DNA of 64,000 nucleotides from an uncultured Tessaracoccus sp. (GTDB taxonomy: Bacteria; Actinomycetota; Actinomycetes; Propionibacteriales; Propionibacteriaceae). Within the stretch, counting starts at the first letter, position 1. Each line of letters opens with the position of its first letter. A program made the position numbers and the translations under genes. The notes under the pieces were generated by a model that did no database searches, was not told where the DNA came from, and was given only the letters and a program-made list of their open reading frames with translations. Location: contig NZ_CALUCN010000011.1 of assembly GCF_943914565.1 (NCBI RefSeq), positions 23,638 through 87,637 on the forward strand. The letters run 5' to 3'. This document shows positions 47,779 to 57,700 of the stretch, in pieces.

Positions 47779-49212
47779 TCATGGTTCCTGCACGTCCGCC
47801 GGCTCACGGAGCGCCTGCACGTTCTCCAGCGAGAGGCTGCGCCCGGCGGGCAACCCGTCGGGGATCTGCGACAGCAGGCCACCGGGCACCGGCACCGGTG
47901 CGACGTCCTTGTAGCCGAGGGCACGTCGGGCGGCGACCGTCGGCAGCGGGTACTTCTTCCCGTCGGTGACGAGGAACGTCGCCGTCTCCTCCGACGAGGA
48001 GCTGGCGTGCCGCAGCAACGCCCCGGTGAGCGTCGGCATCTCGATGTGGTCGAACGCGTTGCCCACCGACACCTTGAACGTGGACGGCAGCTCCGGCGTC
48101 GCGTCGCCGTGACTCACGACGGGCATGTCCGGCTGGTCCGCGGTCCACGTCGCGCACACCGACGTGGACTCGACCCCGGCGTCCTGCGGCGGCCCGACCG
48201 GGCGGTCCCAGGGCACGTCGGCGCTGCGGGCGTCGGGGAGGCTGAACCGGTCGATCTGCTTCCAGTCCTGGGGCCCGAGCGTGCGCACGACGTCGGCGTT
48301 GCCCTGGTGGTACTTCTGGATGAGCGCGTCGGCGTCGAGGTAGGAGATCCGCACGATGCCCGAGGCGGTCTGCACGAAGTACTGGTCCTGCGTCGGCCCG
48401 TTGTCGCTGGGCGCCCGGCCGATGTCGCCGCGCGCCATGCCGGGGATCCAGCGGCCGTTGTCGTCGCCCAGCCCCTCGATCTCGAGCGGCCGGATCGGCA
48501 GACCTTCGGGCATCGCCGCGATCCACGCGTTGCCGACGGGGATGCGGGGCAGGTCGGTCACCATCGAGAGCCCGGAGTTGGAGGAGTCGGTCCACAGCCG
48601 GTGCTTCTTGCCGCCGAAGATGAGGTACTCCGAGCGGTCCGAGTGCTGCGCGACGAACGCGAAGCCCTTGCTCGCTGGCTTGTCGGCGTGGAACGAGAGC
48701 GTCACGAACCGCTCGTCGCTGAGGTCGGGGGCGGTCGAGCACATCTTCAGCGGGTGGGCGCGCACGTCGTCGGGGTCCGGGAGTTGCCGCGGCGCGCCGG
48801 GGATGCCCTCGACCGGCGCCTGGTCGAGGCCGCGCAACGCCTCGGTCTTCACGTTGGTGGTGCGCGGCAGGTCCGCGCCGTCCTCGCCGGCGGCCTTGAG
48901 GCGGGCGGAGGCCACGTCGGCCATCGGGACGAGCATGTCCCCCTCCTCGCTGTACGTGAACAGCGCACCGGACTCGGTGTCGGAGATCACGACGCCGGGG
49001 GACTTCCAGTTGGGGTTCGAGCCCGGCTTCAGCAGCCCGATGAGCGTGTAGCCCGCGACGAGCACGATGCCCAGCAGCACCGAGACGAACGTCGCCATCC
49101 CGACGCGGCGCAGGGGCGGCGTCGGGTCGTCGGGATCGCGGTTGATGAAGGACGCGATCATCCGGCGCGTCGTGAACGCCTGCGCCTTCAGGAGATCCTT
49201 GCGTGTCGCCAT
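47779..49212 (-). CDS. eccB: Type VII secretion protein EccB
   Basis: A 477-residue EccB. The conserved N-terminus MATRKDLLKAQAFTTRRMIA is cytoplasmic, one transmembrane helix follows (MATFVSVLLGIVLVAGYTLI), and the rest is the extracytoplasmic repeat domain (WKSPGVVISDTESGALFTYS, GGKKHRLWTDSSNSG, FLVTDGKKYPLPTVAARRAL). EccB joins EccC, EccD and EccE in the inner-membrane core of the ESX translocon. The ATG at 49212 is used because it begins the family N-terminus. It is divergent from eccE with a 130-bp shared control region and points toward the WXG100 genes. Confidence 0.93.
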   Translation of the reverse strand: MATRKDLLKAQAFTTRRMIASFINRDPDDPTPPLRRVGMATFVSVLLGIVLVAGYTLIGLLKPGSNPNWKSPGVVISDTESGALFTYSEEGDMLVPMADVASARLKAAGEDGADLPRTTNVKTEALRGLDQAPVEGIPGAPRQLPDPDDVRAHPLKMCSTAPDLSDERFVTLSFHADKPASKGFAFVAQHSDRSEYLIFGGKKHRLWTDSSNSGLSMVTDLPRIPVGNAWIAAMPEGLPIRPLEIEGLGDDNGRWIPGMARGDIGRAPSDNGPTQDQYFVQTASGIVRISYLDADALIQKYHQGNADVVRTLGPQDWKQIDRFSLPDARSADVPWDRPVGPPQDAGVESTSVCATWTADQPDMPVVSHGDATPELPSTFKVSVGNAFDHIEMPTLTGALLRHASSSSEETATFLVTDGKKYPLPTVAARRALGYKDVAPVPVPGGLLSQIPDGLPAGRSLSLENVQALREPADVQEP

Positions 49213-49342
49213 GACTGCCCTCACTTCTCGACCTGCGGGGCAAGACTAGCCGCGCGAGGGGGCGAGCACCGGCGACGAGCGGCACCGCCGGATGCCCCCG
49301 CCGGGCCCTAGAGTGTCGCAGGTACGGTCTCGAAAGGACGTC

Positions 49343-50524
49343 ATGCTGAAGTCTGCCCCCATGGCGCGCTCGCAGCTGCCGCTGCGCGCACGGTCCACGC
49401 GGTTCATCCCGCTGGTGGTGTTCTGGCAGTGCGTGATCGTCGTGGCCGCGGCCCTCCTCGCGCTGCAGCAGCCGTGGTCGGCCGTGCTCGGGGCGTCCGT
49501 GCTGCTGCTGGGAATCCTCGTCACCGTGCCGGTCAACGGCCGGACGATCCCGCGCACGCTGGCCCACCGTCGGGCCTTCCGCCGCCGGCAGCGCACGTTC
49601 CAGCCCGACCCGGACCAGCCGCAGGACCTCGTGCCGCTCGCGCAGTGGCTGCCGGAGCTCGAGGTCACCCAGATCAAGGACGCGCACGACGGGGAGATCG
49701 GCGTCGTCGCGGACGGGCAGTCGTGGACGGGGATCCTCGAACTCACCTCGGACCTCCACCACTTCTCCGACCGCGGCAACCTGTTGAACCTCGCCGAGCT
49801 CAGCCAGCTCACCCGGCAGGACGACGTGACGTTCGCGGGCATCCAGGTGGTGACGTTCACCGTCGGGGCGCCGACGAGGGCGATGCTCCCTGCGGAGTCG
49901 CCGGCCGTCGCGGCGTACCTCGAGATCCTGGGCGACGAGGACCCGCCGCCGGCCGTGCGGCGCACGTGGCTCGCGCTCCGGCTCGACCCGAGGCTGTGCC
50001 TCGAGGCCGTCGGCCGACGGGGGCTCGGCCAGAACGGCGTCTTCGCCACCCTGCGCTTCGGCCTGCACCGGGCGCAGGCGATGCTGAAGCGTCGCGGGGT
50101 GAACACCGAACCGCTCGACCCGATGCAGATCGGCGACGTGCTCGCGCTGTGCGCCGGCGCCGGCCCGGAACCGCGCGAGGAACGCAGCCGCGAGGCGTGG
50201 AACACCTGGACCTGCGACGGCCTCACGCACGAGTCGCGCGAGGTGCAGCACTTCGGCAAGGACCCGAGCGAGGGCTACCAGGTGCTGCTGCGCGCGGTGT
50301 CGGCCGCGCCGGCGATGATGGCGATCACGTCGTACACCGTCTCGCCGGGCGAGCCGGCCCGGGGCGCGGTGCGGCTCGTCACCAACGACGACGACCAGGC
50401 CCGCGACGCCGACGAGGCGGTGCAGACCCTGCTGCCGCCGTGGGTGCGGCTCGGTCCGCGCGGCGGGTCGCAGGTGCCGGGGCTGCTCGCGACGGTGCCG
50501 CTGGGAAGGCAGATGATGGCATGA
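49343..50524 (+). CDS. eccE: Type VII secretion protein EccE
   Basis: A 393-residue protein with two N-terminal membrane helices (FIPLVVFWQCVIVVAAALLA and AVLGASVLLLGILVTVPVNG) followed by a soluble domain (VTQIKDAHDGEIGVVADGQS, LHHFSDRGNLLNLAELSQLT, TFTVGAPTRAMLP, WLALRLDPRLCLEAVGRRG). This is the EccE layout; EccE is the least conserved core subunit and stabilises the outer ring of the translocon. GAAAGGACG precedes the ATG at 49343. It overlaps the next gene by four bases. Confidence 0.82.
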   Translation: MLKSAPMARSQLPLRARSTRFIPLVVFWQCVIVVAAALLALQQPWSAVLGASVLLLGILVTVPVNGRTIPRTLAHRRAFRRRQRTFQPDPDQPQDLVPLAQWLPELEVTQIKDAHDGEIGVVADGQSWTGILELTSDLHHFSDRGNLLNLAELSQLTRQDDVTFAGIQVVTFTVGAPTRAMLPAESPAVAAYLEILGDEDPPPAVRRTWLALRLDPRLCLEAVGRRGLGQNGVFATLRFGLHRAQAMLKRRGVNTEPLDPMQIGDVLALCAGAGPEPREERSREAWNTWTCDGLTHESREVQHFGKDPSEGYQVLLRAVSAAPAMMAITSYTVSPGEPARGAVRLVTNDDDQARDADEAVQTLLPPWVRLGPRGGSQVPGLLATVPLGRQMMA

Positions 50525-51171
50525 CCGAGACGTACCAGGCGCTCGCGCCCGGGCGGGAGACCGTCGAGTCCGTGGTGTCGACCGGCCCGTCGGGGCTGCT
50601 GCTCGGCCGCGGCCCCGGCGGCCCCGTCGCGTTGCGGCTCTTCCGTCCGCGCCCGACGAGGCTCTACCTCGCGGTGCCCGACTACATGCGCTGGCTGCTG
50701 GCGTTCCGGGCGATGTGCCTGGGGGCGCACCTGTCGGTGCTCGCGGAGGACCACCGCGAGTGGCTCGTGCTGGCCGACACCGTGCGCGCCTGCGGCGGCA
50801 CCATCGACCTGCTGCGCGACCTCGAGAACGTGCCCGGCCAGGGGCGGCCGTTCCGCCCGAGCCTCGTCATCGACGACATGGACGCCGTCCAGCCGACCCA
50901 CCGGCTCGGCGCGTGGCAGGCGCTCGCCCGCATCGGGGACCCCACGTCGTCGAAGGCCGTGGGCGAGCTGCGCAACTGCGACGTCGCGATCGTGACCCCG
51001 CTCGACGGACGCACGGGCGAGAACCTCCGTCGCGCCTACGCGCTGCCGAGCACGCAGGTGAAGGCGGCGTCGGATCTCGGCGAGACCGAGGTGGCGCTGG
51101 CGTCGGTGCGGCGCCTCGCGCGCGTCACCGTGCCGCCTGGCCCCATGGAGTACCGGATGCTCTTCGGGTGA
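50521..51171 (+). CDS. ESX-linked hypothetical protein coupled to eccE
   Basis: A 216-residue protein whose ATG overlaps the eccE stop, so it is translationally coupled to a translocon gene. Features: a GRGPGGPVALRLFRPRPTRL stretch, WLLAFRAMCLGAHLSVLAED, a strand pattern RPSLVIDDMDAV that looks like a P-loop-type hhhhDD strand without any Walker A, and CDVAIVTPLDGRTGENLRRA. There is no membrane segment. I do not recognise a named family. Its coupling suggests that it works with EccE, perhaps at the cytoplasmic face. Similar small proteins next to eccE exist in other actinobacterial ESX loci as far as I recall, but I cannot verify that here. Confidence 0.75.
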   Translation: MTETYQALAPGRETVESVVSTGPSGLLLGRGPGGPVALRLFRPRPTRLYLAVPDYMRWLLAFRAMCLGAHLSVLAEDHREWLVLADTVRACGGTIDLLRDLENVPGQGRPFRPSLVIDDMDAVQPTHRLGAWQALARIGDPTSSKAVGELRNCDVAIVTPLDGRTGENLRRAYALPSTQVKAASDLGETEVALASVRRLARVTVPPGPMEYRMLFG

Positions 51172-51193
51172 GCCGGGCCCCCGTCGGGTGGGA

Positions 51194-52603
51194 TCAGAAG
51201 TTGAACAGGCCGCGGAACCAGACGTAGAAGTCGAGCACGCCCAGCAGGAACGGCACGATGCCGATGATGGCGAGCCACTCGAGGACGTCGCCCCAGCGGC
51301 CCCACGTCGGGGAGAGCACCTTGCGGTGCCACGACGCCGAGTAGTGGGCGAACAGGTAGCCGACGAACAGCGTGAGCGCGACGAGCACGCCCAGGCCGAG
51401 GTAGCTCGACGTGGTGCCGAAGGCGATGGCGACGAGCCCGAGCGCGAAGATCGTCGCGCCGCTCAGCACGAGCGCCATGCGCTGCGTGATGCCGACGAAG
51501 GCCCGGGCCCGCAGCAGGAACGCCAGCCCGACGCACAGCACCAGCGCGATGGCCCACCAGGTGCCGTTGGACATCGTGATCGCGGCGCTCACGGCCGCAG
51601 CGGCGCTCGTGCCCATGAGCATGCCGCCCAGGAGCCGGTCGGCGAACAGCGCCCGGCGCACGATGTCGGACTGGACCGGCGTCTCGTCGGCGAGCATCGC
51701 CTCGGTGGTGGCGGGCAGGTTCGGCAGCGCGATCCCGGCGATCTGGTAGCTGAGCGACGGCAGGAACGTCGTCACGAGCGCCATGACCGCCATCGTGCCG
51801 GCGGCGACCTTGTCGTCGTTGCCGTAGTTGAGGGCCATCACCGACGAGGCCGCGAGCATGATCGCGCCCAGCAGGGCCGACGCGAACAGCGGCATCGCGT
51901 GCACCCGTGCGGCCAGCGCGTTCGCCGCCGCGGCGACGAGCACGAGCGACGACGTCATGAGGAGGTGGATGTGCAGCGCGGGGTTCGTCGCGATCACGTC
52001 GGGCAGGTCCCAGCCGACGATCGCCGCCAGCACGACGCTCACCCAGGCCAACGTCGTGGCGGTGGGCTTCTCGCGTGCGGCACGGGCGAGCGAGACCGAC
52101 GCGATGAACGCGCCGAAGGACAGCAGCGCCGTCGCGACGAGCACGAGCCCCTGCACGAGGCGGCGTTCGCCTGCGGTGCCGAGCAGCATGAGCACGGGCA
52201 TCCCGACGAGCACGAGGGTCAGGCAGACGAGCCCGATGATGCGCGAGTGCAGCGGTTGCCACGAGGGGCGCGCACTCGTCGTGCTCGCGACCGCGTCGAC
52301 GACGTCGTCGAAGGCCACGTCGGGCATAGCGTTCTCGCGCTGGCGCAGGTGGAGCGTCTCGCCGTCGCGGATGCCGAGTTTGCCGATCGGGGCGTAGAGG
52401 TCGAACGGGTCCTGGCCGAAGCGCTGGAGCACCCAGGCGTGCACGGCGTCGGTGGGGGAGTTGGACTCGAGGCCGGCGAACTTGCAGATGCTCGGCAGCA
52501 GCTCGCTCAGGGTGACCGAGCCGGGGAGGGCGAGGTCCACCCGCCGCGCGGACGAGATGATCGTGACGCGGGACAGGTCTTCCTCTTGCGCAGGGGTACT
52601 CAC
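51194..52603 (-). CDS. eccD: Type VII secretion protein EccD
   Basis: A 469-residue protein with an N-terminal ubiquitin-like (YukD) domain of about 90 residues (VTIISSARRVDLALPGSVTL, LYAPIGKLGIRDGETLHLRQ) and eleven transmembrane helices, for example IIGLVCLTLVLVGMPVLMLL, GLVLVATALLSFGAFIASVS, WWAIALVLCVGLAFLLRARA and VLEWLAIIGIVPFLLGVLDF. EccD dimers form the membrane vestibule of the ESX core. It converges on the preceding gene with 22 bp between stops and is transcribed separately from eccC. An EamA transporter lies directly upstream in the same direction. Confidence 0.93.
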   Translation of the reverse strand: MSTPAQEEDLSRVTIISSARRVDLALPGSVTLSELLPSICKFAGLESNSPTDAVHAWVLQRFGQDPFDLYAPIGKLGIRDGETLHLRQRENAMPDVAFDDVVDAVASTTSARPSWQPLHSRIIGLVCLTLVLVGMPVLMLLGTAGERRLVQGLVLVATALLSFGAFIASVSLARAAREKPTATTLAWVSVVLAAIVGWDLPDVIATNPALHIHLLMTSSLVLVAAAANALAARVHAMPLFASALLGAIMLAASSVMALNYGNDDKVAAGTMAVMALVTTFLPSLSYQIAGIALPNLPATTEAMLADETPVQSDIVRRALFADRLLGGMLMGTSAAAAVSAAITMSNGTWWAIALVLCVGLAFLLRARAFVGITQRMALVLSGATIFALGLVAIAFGTTSSYLGLGVLVALTLFVGYLFAHYSASWHRKVLSPTWGRWGDVLEWLAIIGIVPFLLGVLDFYVWFRGLFNF

Positions 52604-52660
52604 GCCAGCTCACCCTAGTTGCAGGCGGGGTCGTCCGCGGGGACCGACCGGCGCGGCGTC

Positions 52661-53521
52661 TCAGCGGTGTGGGCGTTCCGCGGCGGAGCGGACGGCGAGG
52701 ACGTTGGCGGTCGAGATGATGACGAGGCCCGCGAGCTCGGCCCAGCCGAGGCGTTCGCCGAGGATCACGGCGCCCCACAGCACCGCCATCACCGGGTGGA
52801 TCGACTGCATGGTGGAGGCCACCTGGATCGGCACCCGGCGCAGCGCCATGAGGTCGAACGCGTACGGCAGCGCCGACGACAGCAGCCCCACGACGAGCAG
52901 CAGCAGGAGCAGCGACGGCGACCAGGCGACGTCCCTGGTGAACGCGAGGTTGAGGGGGATGAGCACCGTGAGCCCGACGATCCCGGCGATCGCGGTGGGG
53001 GTGAGGCCGGGCAGCTCGCGCCCGGCCTTGCGCAGCGCGAGCAGGTAGAGCGCCCAGCTCGTCGCGGCGAGTCCCGCCCAGAACACGCCGACTGCGGTCG
53101 CGGTGCCCGACGGCCCCGTGACGAGCAGCATCCCGACGGCGGCCAGGCCCGCGCCGAGCCAGCCGGCCAGCGTGCGCGCCAGGAGCACCGCGAGGACGAT
53201 GGGCCCGAGCAGCTCGATCGTGACGCTGAGGCCGACGCCGATGTGCGAGAAGGCGACGTAGATGGCCGTGTTCATGGTGAGCAGCGGGATGGCCATGAGC
53301 AGGCCCCACAGCCACCGTCGGGGCGGGAGCGCCCGGAGGTGTTTCCACGCCAGCGGGATGTGGATGCTCGCCTGCACGACGTAGCGCGCCAGGACGACGC
53401 CCAGCACCCCGACGGCGGGGATGACCGACGTCCCGAGCGCGGAGCCGAGCTGCACCGAGAGCGCGGTCCCGATGAGCAGCGCGACGCCGGTCATGAGCTG
53501 GGACGGGGCGGAGCGAGGCAC
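52661..53521 (-). CDS. EamA/RhaT-family transporter
   Basis: A 286-residue protein with about ten hydrophobic segments in two EamA repeats (MTGVALLIGTALSVQLGSAL, IPLLTMNTAIYVAFSHIGVG, LSVTIELLGPIVLAVLLART, VGVFWAGLAATSWALYLLAL, IAGIVGLTVLIPLNLAF, LSSALPYAFDLMALRRVPIQ). These proteins export amino acids or other metabolites. The GTG at 53521 is the longest start; the ATG at 53494 is an alternative. It sits inside the ESX locus between eccD and eccC without obvious functional link, and its stop is 57 bp from the eccD start. Confidence 0.87.
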   Translation of the reverse strand: MPRSAPSQLMTGVALLIGTALSVQLGSALGTSVIPAVGVLGVVLARYVVQASIHIPLAWKHLRALPPRRWLWGLLMAIPLLTMNTAIYVAFSHIGVGLSVTIELLGPIVLAVLLARTLAGWLGAGLAAVGMLLVTGPSGTATAVGVFWAGLAATSWALYLLALRKAGRELPGLTPTAIAGIVGLTVLIPLNLAFTRDVAWSPSLLLLLLVVGLLSSALPYAFDLMALRRVPIQVASTMQSIHPVMAVLWGAVILGERLGWAELAGLVIISTANVLAVRSAAERPHR

Positions 53522-53563
53522 GTGAGCAGCGTAGATCCTAGGGCCCTCCGGGCCCCAATCCGG

Positions 53564-54682
53564 TCAGGTGTCCGCGAGGGCGTCGGCCCAGGCGCGGCGG
53601 GCGGGGTGGATCGAGCCACCGGTGCGTACGGGGTGCACGCGGTTGGTGAGGAGGATCGCGAACGCGCGGGTGCGGAAGTCGAGCACGACGCTCGTGCCGG
53701 TGAACCCGGTGTGGCCCGCGGTGCGCGGGCTGGCGAGGCGGCCCATCCAGCGCGGTCGGTCGAGTTCGAACCCCAGGCCCTGCGGCTCGCCCGGGACCTG
53801 CGGGCCCTGGTCCGTGACGAACAGCTCGACCGACGAGGGGTCGAGGATGCGCGCGCCACGGTGGGTACCGCCGTCGAGGAGCGTCTGCGCCAACACCGCG
53901 AGGTCGCCCGTGGTGGAGAACAGCCCGGCGTGCCCGGCGACGCCGCCCAGGGCCCAGGCGTTCTCGTCGTGCACCTCGCCGCGCACCATGCCGCGAGGGG
54001 GCGCGGACTGGTGCTCCGTCGCGGCGACGCGGGCGGTGTCCGTGGGGCGGTACCCGGTGTCGTGCATGCCGAGCGGCCCGGTGATGCGCTGGGCGACCAC
54101 CTCGTCGAGCGGGGCGCCGCGGATCGCCTCGACGAGGAGGCCGACGGTGATGAGGTTGAGGTCGGAGTAGGTGCGGCTGGTACCGGGTGGGGTCGCGGGT
54201 GCGGCGGCGAGCACGGCGTCGAGGCGGGTCTGCACGTCGGGGTGCGCTGACCACAGGGGCAGCCACGCCTCGAGCCCGGAGGTGTGGGTGAGGAGGTGCC
54301 GGGTGGTGACGTGCGCCTTGCCGTGCGCGGCGAAGGCGGGGAGCACCGTCGCGACGGGCGCGTCGAGGTCGAGCCGGCCCTCCTCGACGAGCTGCACCGC
54401 CGCGATCGTCGTGAACAGCTTCGTGACCGACGCGAGGTCGAAGATCGTGTCCTGCGCGACGGGGACCCGCTCCTCGGGCGGGAGCAGGGTCGTGGCGTCT
54501 GCGTGGCGCAGTGCGTCGCCGCCGTGCCGCTCGGCCAGGATCGCGCCGCTCAGCCCCAGCACGGCCGCGTACCCGGGGAAACGCGCGGACGCACCGGAGC
54601 CGGGCTCGGTGCAGGCGTCGAGGTACCGCGCGGCGCGGGTGATCGACGCGGGGGCGGGCGTCGTGCGTCGGGTGTGCTCCAT
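53564..54682 (-). CDS. Serine hydrolase of the beta-lactamase (class C/PBP4*) fold
   Basis: A 372-residue protein with the SxxK motif in FDLASVTKLFTTIAAVQLVE, a YSD in place of YxN (TYSDLNLITVGLLVEAI) and HTG in place of KTG (TAGHTGFTGTSVVLDFRTR). HTHTSGLEAWLP-like LLTHTSGL is also typical of esterase EstB and D-aminopeptidase relatives. No signal peptide is seen, so a cytoplasmic esterase or peptidase is more likely than a beta-lactamase. AAGGAGCCCGC precedes the ATG. Divergent from eccC, with which it shares a 104-bp control region. Confidence 0.87.
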   Translation of the reverse strand: MEHTRRTTPAPASITRAARYLDACTEPGSGASARFPGYAAVLGLSGAILAERHGGDALRHADATTLLPPEERVPVAQDTIFDLASVTKLFTTIAAVQLVEEGRLDLDAPVATVLPAFAAHGKAHVTTRHLLTHTSGLEAWLPLWSAHPDVQTRLDAVLAAAPATPPGTSRTYSDLNLITVGLLVEAIRGAPLDEVVAQRITGPLGMHDTGYRPTDTARVAATEHQSAPPRGMVRGEVHDENAWALGGVAGHAGLFSTTGDLAVLAQTLLDGGTHRGARILDPSSVELFVTDQGPQVPGEPQGLGFELDRPRWMGRLASPRTAGHTGFTGTSVVLDFRTRAFAILLTNRVHPVRTGGSIHPARRAWADALADT

Positions 54683-54786
54683 GCGGGCTCCTTGCTCCGC
54701 ACGATAGCCGCGTCGGGCGCGGCCCGTGACCCGCCCGTGCGACTAGGTTTGGTCCGGTACCGCCGGATGTGGAGAGGGAGAGCAGC

Positions 54787-57700
54787 ATGGGTGTCGTCAC
54801 CTTCCATCGCCCCAAGCGGGTCTCCCCGCCGGCGATGCCACGCGGCGACTTGCTGCTCGAGTCGCCGCCGGAGATCCCGCCGCCGACGCCGTCGAAGCCG
54901 TTCGGCACGGTGCTGCGGATGCTCCCGATGGTGGCCGGCGCGCTCGCGATGGGCCTCATGCTGCTGGGCGGTGGCCTCGGTGGCGGCGGCAACCCGCTGC
55001 GCGGCATCGTGATGGGCCTCTACGGCGTCTCGATGATGGGCATGATGCTCTCGCAGACCGGCCGCCAGAACGACGACCAGTCCGCGCAGCTCGACGCCAA
55101 CCGGCGCGACTACTTCCGCTACCTCGGCCAGACGCGCCGCAACTTCGCCAAGACCGCCGACGAGCAGCGCGCCTCGGTCGCCTACCGCCACCCGGACCCG
55201 GACTCGCTGTGGACGGTCGTCGGCGGCATGCGGATGTGGGAGCGCCGCCCCGACGCGGAGGACTTCGGCTCGGTGCGGCTGTCGGTGGGGCGGCAGCAGT
55301 CGGCGAAGCGGATCACGCCGCCGGAGTCGCAGCCGATCGAGGACCTCGAGCCGCTCACCACCGGCGCGCTGCGCCGCTTCATCCGCACCCACCGGGTGAT
55401 CCAGTCGGTGCCGCTCGCCGTCGACCTCCGCGGCTTCCGCGCCATCCAACTGATCGGCGACGAGGAGGCCTGCCGACGGATGGCGTTCTCGATGGTGGCG
55501 CAGCTCGTCACGTGGCACGCGCCCACCGACGTCGCCCTCATGGTCGCCGCCGCCAAGCCCGTGCAGCCTGACTGGCAGTGGGTGAAGTGGCTGCCGCACC
55601 TGCAGCACCCGACCGAGCGCGACGGCGTCGGCCCGGTGCGCATGTTCGCGACGGGGGCCAGCGAGATCTCCCAGCTCGGCACGTCGGCGCAGGGCTCGGA
55701 CGAGACGCCGTCGCTCATGGTGATCGTCACCGACGGCGTCGAGGGGGTGAACGCGCAGCAGTTCCTCACGCCGCAGACGAAGGCCGTGAGCGTCCACGTC
55801 ACCGGCAACCGCGCGCTGCCGCGCACGCTCGAGATCGGCGTCGCCTACTTCGAGGTCCGCGGCGACGAGGTGGTCCTCCACCGTCGCACGTCGAAGGTGC
55901 AGCACGCGCAGACCCCGTTCGGGCGCCCCGACCAGGTGAAGGGCGTCTACGTCGAGATGCTCGCCCGCGCGATGGCGCCGTACCGGATGCCGGAGATCGT
56001 CGCCGCCGACGACGGCGAGCCGGAGGAGGTCGCGTTCGAGCCGCCGAAGGACTTCCCGGCGATGCTGGGCATCGGCGACCCCCTGACACTCGATCCGAGG
56101 CAGTCGTGGAAGCCGCGCCCGCTGCGCAACCACCTGCGCATCCCGTTCGGCAACGCCGACGACGGGACCCCCGTCGAGCTCGACATCAAGGAGTCCGCGC
56201 AGGGCGGCATGGGCCCGCACGGCATCTGCATCGGCGCGACGGGCTCCGGCAAGTCGGAGTTCCTCCGCACCCTCGTGATGGGGCTCGCCGCGACGCACTC
56301 CACCGAGCAGCTGAACTTCATCCTCGTCGACTTCAAGGGCGGCGCGACGTTCCTCGGCCTCGACGAGCTGCCGCACGTCTCCGCGGTGATCACGAACCTC
56401 GAGGACGAGTTGAGCCTCGTCGACCGCATGCAGGACGCGATCGGCGGCGAACTCGACCGCCGCATGGAGGTGCTGCGCGCCGCGGGCAACTTCAAGAACC
56501 GCGAGGACTACGAGAACGCCCGGCAGGCCGGCGCCGACATCCCGCCGATGCCCAGCCTGTTCATCGTCGTCGACGAGTTCTCGGAGTTGCTCACCGCGCG
56601 CCCGGAGTTCATCGACCTGTTCGTGCAGATCGGCCGCGTCGGCCGTTCGATCGCGGTGCACCAGCTGCTCGCGTCGCAGCGGCTCGAGGAGAACAAGCTG
56701 CGCGGCCTCGACACGTTCCTGTCCTACCGGATCGCGCTGCGGACGTTCTCGCCCGCGGAGTCCCGAACCGTCATCGGCGTGCCGGACGCCTACGAGCTGC
56801 CGACGCCGCCCGGCAACGGCTACCTGAAGTTCGACACCACCGGCATGACCCGGTTCAAGGCCGCCTACGTCTCGGGCCCGTGGCACGAGACGCCGTCGGT
56901 CACGCCCACGGGCAACCAGCCGATGGACGAGAGCGTCGTCGTCGAGACGCGCGCCTGGACCCCGCCGGTGCTCGAGTTCACCGTTGACCACGTGCTCCCC
57001 GTCGAGCCGCCGGAGCCCGAGCCGGAGCCCGTCGCGCCGCCCACCCTCGACGACGAGCCGGCCCCGCAGGCCGCGCCCGCCCCCGCCGTGCCCGAGGACG
57101 ACGAGGAGGACGAGGAGACGCTGCTCTCGATCGTCGTCAGCCGGCTGAAGGGCCACGGCTGGCCGGCGCACCAGGTCTGGCTGCCGCCGCTCGACGACCC
57201 GCCGACGATGGACCAGCTCCTCGCCGGCGTCGAGGAGGGCGAGCGCGGGTTGCAGGTCAGCAACCCCGCCTGGCACGGCAAGCTCCGCGCCCCGATCGGC
57301 CTCATCGACCGGCCGCGGCACCAGCGCCGCGACCCGTGGGTCATCGACTTCTCCGGCTCCGGCGGCAACATGGGTGTCGTCGGCGGCCCCCAGGCGGGCA
57401 AGTCGATGGCGCTGCGCGCCGCGATCGCGGGCCTCGCGCTCACGCACACCCCCCAGGAGGTGGGCTTCTACTGCCTCGACTTCGGCGGCGGTGGCCTCAT
57501 CTCGATGCGCGACCTGGCCCACGTCGGCTCCGTCACCGGACGCCTCGACGTCGACCGTGTGCGTCGGACCGTGGCCGAGCTGACGAGCCTGCGGGGGCAT
57601 CGCGAGCTGCAGTTCGCGGAGCTCGGTATCGACTCGATGCAGACCTACCGACGGGGGCGCGCTGACGGCTCGATCCCTCCGGACCGCTTCCCGACCGACG

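Noticed and set aside
53564..54682. A true beta-lactamase resistance gene
   Set aside because: There is no signal peptide, YxN is YSD and KTG is HTG, so an esterase or peptidase of the same fold is more likely.
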